Source: DATLFQ01 sp035540915 (GTDB lineage Bacteria; Actinomycetota; Acidimicrobiia; Acidimicrobiales; GCA-2861595). Taken from it: a DNA stretch of 9,987 nucleotides. Under the pieces are notes generated by a model. That model was not told the DNA's origin, searched no databases, and saw nothing but the letters and a program-made list of their open reading frames with translations. Position 1 is the stretch's first letter, and every line of letters begins with the position of its first letter. Shown here in pieces: positions 5,230-9,987 of the stretch. A program made the translations under genes and the position numbers. The stretch covers positions 1-9,987 of the forward strand of contig DATLFQ010000136.1 of the NCBI GenBank assembly GCA_035540915.1, written 5' to 3'.

Positions 5230-7386
5230 CTAGGGCGGACCGGCGCTGGGCCGCAGCCCGCCCAGGCCGAGCAGCGAGCTGGTGGAGGTGGTGGCCGGCG
5301 GCTCGGTGGTCGTCGTCGTGCTGCTCGTCGCCGCAGCGGCGGGCCGCGTCGTCGCCGTGGTGGTGGCGGTCGTCGCCTCCTCGGCCAAAGCCCGCGGCGT
5401 GGTGGTCGTGGTGGTGGTCGTGGTGGGCAGGACGACGCCGGCCGGCGGTTTCAGCGCCTTGCCCCGCAGGGACGGCGCCGGCGGGAAGGAGCCGGTGTCG
5501 ACGTCCTTGGTGGCCGCCTGCATGAACCGCTTGAAGATGGTGGCCGGGAACGACCCGCCGTTGACCTTGCGGCCCCGGACGTCGTCCATCTTGTGGACGT
5601 TGCCCTCCGGGAACCCCATCCAGACTGCGGCCGTGAGGATCGGCGTGTAACCCACGAACCAGGCGTCGCCGAAGTCCTGGGTGGTCCCCGTCTTGCCCGC
5701 CAGCGGGGCGCCGAACCGGGCGCCCGTCCCCGAGCCGCGCTCGACGACCTGCTGGAGGCAGTAGGTCACGATGTCGGCCTGGGCCCGCTCGAGCACGCGC
5801 GTGCGCGGGGCCGACCGCAGCGGGCGCAGCACCCGGCCGTCGGCGGTGGTCACGTCGAGGACGACCGACGGCTCCACGTGCACGCCGCGGTTGGCGAAGG
5901 TGCTGTAGGCGCTGGCCATCTCCAGCACCGACGTCTCCGAGGTGCCGAGTGCGAGCGAGATGTTCTCGACCAGCTCGGACCTGATCCCCGACGCCCGGGC
6001 CACCTCCACCACCCGCGCCGGCCCGACCACCTTGATGAGCTGGGCGTAGACCGTGTTCACCGAGTTGCGGGTCGCCTCGACCAGGTTCACGGCCGGACCG
6101 AAGTCCGCGTCCTCGAAGTTGGCCACCGGGTAGTCGCGGCCCTGGTCGGCCTTGGGGAACGTGACCTCGGCCGGCCCGGCCAGCGTCGACTCCACGCTGA
6201 AGCCCTCCTTCACGGCGGCAGCCAGCACGAAGGGCTTGAAGGTGGAGCCGGGCTGGCGGCCGCTGCCTCCGCCCTCGGTGCCGACAGCCAGGTTGACCTT
6301 GGCGAAGGGCACGTCGGCGTTCCAGTCGCGACCGCCGACCATCGCCTTCACGTGCCCGCTGCCGTCCACCGCGACCAGCGCCCCGGCCGGGTCGTCGGGG
6401 CGGTCGAGGAACCCGTACACGGCGTCCCAGGCCTGGGCCTGGGTGGTCAGGTCCAGCGTCGTCCGCACCCGCAGGCCGCCCCGGTACAGCGTGGCCGCGC
6501 CGTAGTCGGCGAGCAGCTGCCGGCGCACGTACTCGACGAAGTACTGCGTGCCCTTCTCCGGGAACGAGAAGCTGGTGGTGGCGACGGCCCGGTCGACGAC
6601 GTAGGTGGCGACCGGGGCCTGGCGGGCGGCGGCGGCCTCGGCCTCGGTGATCGACCCGGCCCGCACCATGAGCGAGAGCGTGCGGTCACGGCGGGCGTCG
6701 GCCACCCGGGGTGCGCGCGCGGCGTCGGCCGCCTCGGGGGCCCGGATGAGCCCGGCCAGGTAGGCCGCCTCGCGCAGGCCGAGCTGCTCCACGTCGGTCC
6801 CGAAATAGGCCCGGGCGGCCGCCTGCACGCCGTAGGCACCGCGCCCGAAGTAGATGGTGTTCAGGTAGCGCTCGAGGATCTCGTGCTTGTCCAGCTTGCG
6901 CTCGGTCTTGACGGCCAGCACCGCCTCCTTCAGCTTGCGCACCACGGTGCGCTCGTTGCTGAGGTAGGCGTTCTTGACGTACTGCTGGGTGATCGTCGAT
7001 CCGCCCTGGAGCGGCTTGCCCCGCAGGTCCGCCCACGTCGCCCGGGCGATGCTGAACGGGTCGATGCCGGCGTGCTCGAAGAAGTCCTTGTCCTCGGCCG
7101 CCAGTACCGCGTCGACCACCACCGCCGGTACCTTGTCGAGGTCGACGAGCACGCGGTTCTCGCCGGCGTCGAACGAGGCGAGCCGGACGCCGTTGGCGTC
7201 GGTGACGATGGTGCTCTGGGCCGGCCGCGACTCGGGGGGCAGGGGCAGGCGCACCAGCACGTAGGCGGCGCCGGACAGGCCGGTGAAGCCCACCAGCGTG
7301 ACGAGGAACAGCAGGCGGCGGTAGCGCCAGATCCAGCTCCGCCGGGAGGCGGATCGGTGGCGGCGGCGGGTCGGTGCGGAGGCCAT
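5230..7386 (-). CDS. ponA: Class A penicillin-binding protein (transglycosylase/transpeptidase, PBP1A/PonA type)
   Basis: This is a bifunctional peptidoglycan synthase that polymerises glycan strands from lipid II and cross-links peptides outside the membrane. Length 718 aa. A basic cytoplasmic start (residues 1-23) and one membrane segment (about 24-46) precede the GT51 glycosyltransferase domain: AEDKDFFEHAGID with catalytic E98, GGSTITQQ (128-135), RKLKEAVLA, HEILERYLNTIYFGRGAYGV (168-187). The transpeptidase domain has STFK (S381, K384), SVN (442-444) and KTGTT (565-569). After about residue 640 comes a low-complexity Thr/Pro/Ala tail of roughly 75 residues, with nine Thr in a row at 655-663; no PASTA domain is seen. 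The start is ATG 7386, without a good ribosome site. It sits 44 bp after a DUF5318 gene, the same pairing as Rv0049-ponA1 in M. tuberculosis. Confidence 0.96.
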   Translation of the reverse strand: MASAPTRRRHRSASRRSWIWRYRRLLFLVTLVGFTGLSGAAYVLVRLPLPPESRPAQSTIVTDANGVRLASFDAGENRVLVDLDKVPAVVVDAVLAAEDKDFFEHAGIDPFSIARATWADLRGKPLQGGSTITQQYVKNAYLSNERTVVRKLKEAVLAVKTERKLDKHEILERYLNTIYFGRGAYGVQAAARAYFGTDVEQLGLREAAYLAGLIRAPEAADAARAPRVADARRDRTLSLMVRAGSITEAEAAAARQAPVATYVVDRAVATTSFSFPEKGTQYFVEYVRRQLLADYGAATLYRGGLRVRTTLDLTTQAQAWDAVYGFLDRPDDPAGALVAVDGSGHVKAMVGGRDWNADVPFAKVNLAVGTEGGGSGRQPGSTFKPFVLAAAVKEGFSVESTLAGPAEVTFPKADQGRDYPVANFEDADFGPAVNLVEATRNSVNTVYAQLIKVVGPARVVEVARASGIRSELVENISLALGTSETSVLEMASAYSTFANRGVHVEPSVVLDVTTADGRVLRPLRSAPRTRVLERAQADIVTYCLQQVVERGSGTGARFGAPLAGKTGTTQDFGDAWFVGYTPILTAAVWMGFPEGNVHKMDDVRGRKVNGGSFPATIFKRFMQAATKDVDTGSFPPAPSLRGKALKPPAGVVLPTTTTTTTTTPRALAEEATTATTTATTRPAAAATSSTTTTTEPPATTSTSSLLGLGGLRPSAGPP

Positions 7387-7430
7387 GACGGGCGCGGCGG
7401 GGGGGCACCTACCCGCCCCCGCGGTCGAGC

Positions 7431-7880
7431 CTAGCCCTGACCGCCGCCGCCGCTCCGGTCGCCCGCGGCGCGGCGCCGTCGGGCCGCCCCGTAGGTGCGG
7501 GCCAGGTGGTTCCACCCGCAGGCCGGGCAGACCTCCACCACGTAGCAGGTCACCGGGGAGGTCCGCCGCAGGAGCCGGTCCAGCTCACGAGCACCGGCGA
7601 ACGACTGGCCGCCGGGCGGCAGGCGGCTGCCGAACGCGTAGGAGACGTGGACGAGCGGCCCCTCCTCGCAGATCGGGCAGGTCTCGGTGGTGGGCAACCC
7701 CGCGCCTCCGGCCGCCCGGAGCAGTTCTGGGTGGGCGTCGCAGACGTCGAGGCGGGAAAGCCGCCCCCGGCGGAACTCCGACACGACGGCGTTGCGCGCC
7801 AACCGGTAGTCGATCAGGCCGGGCAGGTCCCCGCTCGGCGAAGCGCCCCGTACCGCCTGAGGCCGGAAGCTCACGAGCAC
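7431..7880 (-). CDS. DUF5318 family protein with a four-cysteine zinc ribbon
   Basis: This is an uncharacterised actinobacterial protein of 149 aa. Conserved stretches are LIDYRLARNAVVSEFRRGRL (residues 22-41), DVCDAHPELLRAA (45-57) and CYVVEVCPACGWNHLARTY (112-130). CPIC (C68, C71) and CPAC (C118, C121) very likely bind one zinc. There is no signal peptide or membrane segment, so it is probably cytoplasmic. The start is the first of two close GTG codons (7880 and 7874); neither has a clear ribosome site, and a leaderless message is possible. The gene lies just upstream of the class A penicillin-binding protein on the same strand, a linkage also present in mycobacteria (Rv0049-ponA1), which hints at a role related to cell-wall synthesis. 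That role is inference from context only. Confidence 0.88.
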   Translation of the reverse strand: MLVSFRPQAVRGASPSGDLPGLIDYRLARNAVVSEFRRGRLSRLDVCDAHPELLRAAGGAGLPTTETCPICEEGPLVHVSYAFGSRLPPGGQSFAGARELDRLLRRTSPVTCYVVEVCPACGWNHLARTYGAARRRRAAGDRSGGGGQG

Positions 7881-7937
7881 CGAGGCTACCGCCGCTGCGC
7901 CCGGCCGGCCGACACCGCCGGCTCGTGGAGCCGCGCC

Positions 7938-7966
7938 TTGACCCGGGCCCTCCCTCGCGGTACAAC
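7938..7966 (+). promoter_or_regulatory. Sigma70-type promoter for the padR-ino1 operon
   Basis: TTGACC at 7938-7943 and TACAAC at 7961-7966 are spaced by exactly 17 nt. The -35 differs from TTGACA at one base and the -10 from TATAAT at two. Transcription would start near 7973, giving a leader of about 70 nt. It is the best promoter match I found in the window. Confidence 0.65.
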
Positions 7967-7975
7967 GTGTCGGGA

Positions 7976-7996
7976 GATATATCGTTCCGATACATC
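7976..7996. promoter_or_regulatory. Palindromic operator candidate for the PadR regulator
   Basis: Arms GATATATCG and CGATACATC, separated by TTC, form a 9-bp inverted repeat with a single mismatch. It is AT-rich against a very GC-rich background and begins about 3 nt after the predicted transcription start. PadR-family proteins bind AT-rich palindromes with ACAT-like ends and commonly repress their own gene, so autoregulation is the natural reading. Which protein binds here is inferred. Confidence 0.6.
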
Positions 7997-8033
7997 GGGC
8001 GATCTCTTCCAACTCGGACCGCCAAGCAGAACC

Positions 8034-8037
8034 GGAG
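8034..8037 (+). promoter_or_regulatory. Ribosome site fixing the TTG start of padR
   Basis: GGAG lies 8 nt before TTG 8046. No ATG or GTG in this frame near the conserved LELAILGVL start offers an alternative, so this site supports the TTG start. Confidence 0.6.
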
Positions 8038-8045
8038 CTGACGCG

Positions 8046-8660
8046 TTGCTGGAACTGGCCATCCTGGGGGTGCTGAAGGAACAGGAGCTGCACGGCTACC
8101 AGCTGAAGAAGCTGCTGTCCGAGCGGCTCGGCGCCCTGTCCAGCGTCTCGTTCGGCTCGCTGTACCCCGCCCTCCGGCGCCTGGAAGCGGCCGGCGCGGT
8201 GCGGGCCACCGAGCCGGCGGCGGCTCCGGCGGCGTACATCCCGATGACCGGCGCCCTCACCGGTGAGCTGGCCGCCTTCCGGGCCGGCCGGGCGACCGAA
8301 CGGTCCGGGCGTACCAAGAAGGTGTACGCACTGACCCCTCGCGGCGAAGAGCTGTTCGCCGAGCTGCTGGCGGCGGACAGTGGTTCGGGTCGTGGCTCGG
8401 ATGACGACGACCGCGGCTTCAACCTCCGTCTCGCCTTCGCGCGCTACCTGCCTGCCGACGCCCGCCTCGGGCTGCTGGAGCGGCGGCGCGCCCACCTCGT
8501 GGAGCGGCTGGCCAAGGCCCGCAGCTCCATCCGCACCAGTCGTGAGCGCCTGGACGCCTATGCCCACTCGTTGCTCGAGCACGGCACCGAGGCGACCGAA
8601 CGCGACATCTCGTGGCTGGACCGACTCATCGCCGCCGAGCGGCAGGAGGAACCCAATTGA
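8046..8660 (+). CDS. PadR-family transcriptional regulator
   Basis: This is a 204-aa DNA-binding regulator with an N-terminal winged helix (about residues 1-105) and a C-terminal helical dimerisation region (about 125-204). The PadR signature is LELAILGVLKEQELHGYQLK (2-21), then SFGSLYPALRRLEAAGAV (35-52) and KKVYALTPRGEELFAELLA (91-109). Between the recognition helix and the second wing strand there is an insert of about 35 residues including YIPMTGALTGELAAFRAGR, which I recall in related actinobacterial PadR proteins. The start is TTG 8046. The stop overlaps the ino1 start as TTGA, so the two are co-transcribed and coupled. The same pair (Rv0047c and ino1) occurs in M. tuberculosis. The ligand is unknown; control of inositol phosphate synthesis is inferred from the operon. 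Confidence 0.9.
   Translation: MLELAILGVLKEQELHGYQLKKLLSERLGALSSVSFGSLYPALRRLEAAGAVRATEPAAAPAAYIPMTGALTGELAAFRAGRATERSGRTKKVYALTPRGEELFAELLAADSGSGRGSDDDDRGFNLRLAFARYLPADARLGLLERRRAHLVERLAKARSSIRTSRERLDAYAHSLLEHGTEATERDISWLDRLIAAERQEEPN
8644..8649 (+). promoter_or_regulatory. Ribosome site fixing the TTG start of ino1
   Basis: AGGAGG, a full Shine-Dalgarno match inside the end of padR, is 7 nt before TTG 8657. It supports the TTG start, which gives MSTIKVAIAGVGN. Confidence 0.75.
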
Positions 8661-9727
8661 GCACCATCAAGGTCGCCATCGCCGGCGTCGGGAACTGCGC
8701 AAGCTCCCTCGTGCAGGGCGTGGCCTACTACCGCAACGCCGACCCCGACGAGCGGGTGCCCGGCCTCATGCACGTGGCCCTGGGCGGCTACCACGTCGGC
8801 GACGTCGAGTTCGTGGCGGCGTTCGACGTCGACGCGGCCAAGGTCGGCCTCGACCTCGGCAAGGCGATCCGCGCCGGGCAGAACAACACCGTCCGGTTCG
8901 CCCCCGTCGGCGAGCTGGGTGTGCTGGTGCAACGGGGCCCGACCTTCGACGGGCTCGGCAAGTACTACCGCCAGATGGTGGAGGAGTCCCCAGCCGAACC
9001 GGTCGACGTCGCCGCCGTGCTGGCCGAGACCGGTGCGGACGTCCTGGTCGCCTACCTGCCGGTGGGCTCGGAGCAGGCCCAGAAGCACTACGCCGAGGCA
9101 TGCCTCGAAGCCAAGGTGGCCTTCGTCAACGCCATCCCGGTGTTCATCGCCAGCGACCCGGAATGGGCCCGCCGCTTCGAAGAGGCCGGCGTGCCCATCG
9201 TCGGCGACGACATCAAGAGCCAGGTCGGCGCCACCATCGTGCACCGCCTGCTGTCGCGGCTGTTCGAGGACCGGGGCATGGTGCTCGACCGGACCTACCA
9301 GCTCAACGTGGGCGGCAACATGGACTTCAAGAACATGCTCGAGCGCGACCGTCTGATCTCAAAGAAGATCTCCAAGACCCAGGCCGTGACCAGCCAGATA
9401 GACAACGGGATCGCGGCCGACGACGTGCACATCGGCCCGTCCGACCACGTGCCGTGGCTGGAAGACCGCAAGTGGGCCTTCATCCGCCTCGAAGGGCGTA
9501 ACTTCGGCGACGTGCCCCTCAACCTCGAGCTCAAGCTCGAGGTGTGGGACTCACCCAACTCTGCGGGCGTGATCATCGACGCCGTCCGCTGCGCCCGCCT
9601 GGCCCTCGACCGGGGCGTCGGCGGTCCCCTTCTGGCCCCTTCGGCCTACTTCATGAAGTCTCCCCCTGTGCAGTACCACGACGATGTAGCTCATCGTATG
9701 GTGGAGGAGTTCATCGGGCAAGGTTGA
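8657..9727 (+). CDS. ino1: Inositol-3-phosphate synthase (myo-inositol-1-phosphate synthase)
   Basis: Ino1 converts glucose 6-phosphate to 1D-myo-inositol 3-phosphate using bound NAD, the entry step to inositol and, in actinobacteria, to phosphatidylinositol lipids and mycothiol. The protein is 356 aa, close to other actinobacterial forms and shorter than eukaryotic ones. The Rossmann NAD motif is KVAIAGVGNCASSLVQG (residues 5-21). Conserved catalytic-domain stretches are VNAIPVFIASDPEW (157-170), GDDIKSQVGATIVHR (183-197), QLNVGGNMDFKNML (215-228) and the Lys pair of RLISKKISKTQAVTSQ (232-247). LKLEVWDSPNSAGVIIDAVR near the end is also typical. It starts at TTG 8657, overlaps padR by TTGA and has AGGAGG 7 nt upstream. 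No truncation or missing motif is seen. Confidence 0.97.
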   Translation: MSTIKVAIAGVGNCASSLVQGVAYYRNADPDERVPGLMHVALGGYHVGDVEFVAAFDVDAAKVGLDLGKAIRAGQNNTVRFAPVGELGVLVQRGPTFDGLGKYYRQMVEESPAEPVDVAAVLAETGADVLVAYLPVGSEQAQKHYAEACLEAKVAFVNAIPVFIASDPEWARRFEEAGVPIVGDDIKSQVGATIVHRLLSRLFEDRGMVLDRTYQLNVGGNMDFKNMLERDRLISKKISKTQAVTSQIDNGIAADDVHIGPSDHVPWLEDRKWAFIRLEGRNFGDVPLNLELKLEVWDSPNSAGVIIDAVRCARLALDRGVGGPLLAPSAYFMKSPPVQYHDDVAHRMVEEFIGQG

Positions 9728-9731
9728 GGGT

Positions 9732-9845
9732 ATGCGTGCGGTGATGGTCGAAGTGCCCGAGCACTTCCTCGAAGACCGGTCGCCGTCTCGGCCACGACTC
9801 GGCCACGACCGCCGGGGGGCGAGATGTGGGAGGACCCTCGGCTGA
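9732..9845 (+). pseudogene. Probable decayed 5' end of a Uma2-family (DUF820) gene
   Basis: An ATG five bases after ino1 opens a 37-codon frame beginning MRAVMVEVPEHFLEDR and later RLGHDR. These resemble, from memory, the start of actinobacterial Uma2/DUF820 proteins, which run MRAVMVEVPE, then an E-R-R-R-L-G-x-D-R stretch, then a D-E-M-W-E-G stretch. The matching GEMWE (bases 9818-9832) is present but in another frame, reached across a run of six G at 9814-9819. Sequence after EMWED no longer resembles the family, and no nuclease core follows. An 11-bp tandem repeat lies within it. The simplest reading is a frameshifted and truncated gene remnant, though an unrelated small ORF cannot be excluded. 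Confidence 0.45.
9788..9809 (+). repeat. 11-bp perfect tandem duplication
   Basis: TCGGCCACGAC occurs twice, back to back, inside the Uma2-like remnant. Because 11 is not a multiple of three, a recent duplication would shift the frame; removing one copy brings the ATG at 9732 into frame with EMWE. Confidence 0.85.
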
Positions 9846-9896
9846 CGAGAGGCGGCTGTCCCGACCCCGGGGCGCCGGCTGGGGCATGATTCGGTC

Positions 9897-9987
9897 GTGG
9901 CCGCCGGTTGGAACCGCCAGCTCCAGGACCTGGGCGAGCAGCCCACGGTCGTTCGTTACGGGCCGGACACGGCCACCGAGGCTGAGC
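9897..9987 (+). CDS. Start of an unidentified reading frame, cut by the window edge
   Basis: A GTG at 9897 opens a frame with no stop to the end of the window, 30 codons: MAAGWNRQLQDLGEQPTVVR followed by YGPDTATEAE. The residue mix is plausible for a soluble protein and codon third positions are mostly G or C. I do not recognise the family. No convincing ribosome site is visible, and an overlapping frame from ATG 9886 also stays open but reads less like protein. The bases between the Uma2-like remnant and this frame (9846-9896) show nothing else. Confidence 0.35.
   Translation, partial: MAAGWNRQLQDLGEQPTVVRYGPDTATEAE

Noticed and set aside
5029..7434. Very long plus-strand open frame (801 codons) antisense to the penicillin-binding protein
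   Set aside because: It is a shadow of the GC-rich codon bias. Its translation is Gly/Arg/His-rich without motifs, while the minus strand has a full set of PBP motifs.
9886..9987. Alternative right-edge frame from ATG 9886
   Set aside because: It is open to the edge, but its product is dominated by Ser, Arg, Pro and Trp, as expected of a GC shadow frame; the GTG 9897 frame looks more protein-like.
1..9987. CRISPR array, tRNA, rRNA, insertion sequence, toxin-antitoxin or defence genes
   Set aside because: No spaced direct repeats, cloverleaf-like sequences, transposase motifs or defence-family proteins were seen in any frame read.

Overview
The window is very GC-rich, with a strong G/C preference at third codon positions, frequent GTG and TTG starts and long antisense shadow frames. 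Gene content and order point to an actinomycete. From memory, the same order is known around the ino1 to dnaB region of Mycobacterium tuberculosis (Rv0046c to Rv0058): ino1, a PadR regulator, a DUF5318 protein, ponA1, then rpsF-ssb-rpsR-rplI and dnaB. Here panB and a DUF192 gene sit between the penicillin-binding protein and rpsF. Assignment below the phylum is not safe from this window; a deep-branching class such as Acidimicrobiia would fit but is a guess.

Layout: two transcription directions diverge from a promoter region at about 7881-8045. Leftward (minus strand) run a DUF5318 zinc-ribbon protein, a class A penicillin-binding protein, panB, a secreted or anchored DUF192 protein, rpsF, ssb, rpsR, rplI and dnaB. 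Rightward (plus strand) run a PadR-family regulator and ino1, followed by a short region with what looks like the wreck of a Uma2-family gene and the start of another reading frame at the right edge.

Most junctions are tightly coupled: ATGA overlaps at panB/DUF192 and rpsF/ssb, TAGTG overlaps at ssb/rpsR and rpsR/rplI, and a TTGA overlap at padR/ino1. The genes cover cell-wall synthesis, pantothenate synthesis, ribosomal proteins, replication (SSB, DnaB) and inositol phosphate synthesis for actinobacterial inositol lipids or mycothiol-type thiols.

Three things stand out. First, the replicative helicase gene is interrupted by an intein at the RESG/C site, cut by the window edge, with a visible LAGLIDADG-like motif. 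Second, a perfect 16-bp LexA-type SOS palindrome lies about 80 bp upstream of that dnaB, suggesting DNA-damage control of the helicase separately from the ribosomal operon. Third, the PadR-ino1 operon has a well-formed promoter with a near-perfect palindrome just past the predicted transcription start, a likely autoregulatory operator. I found no CRISPR array, tRNA, rRNA, insertion sequence or defence system, and nothing that amounts to a wholly new system.
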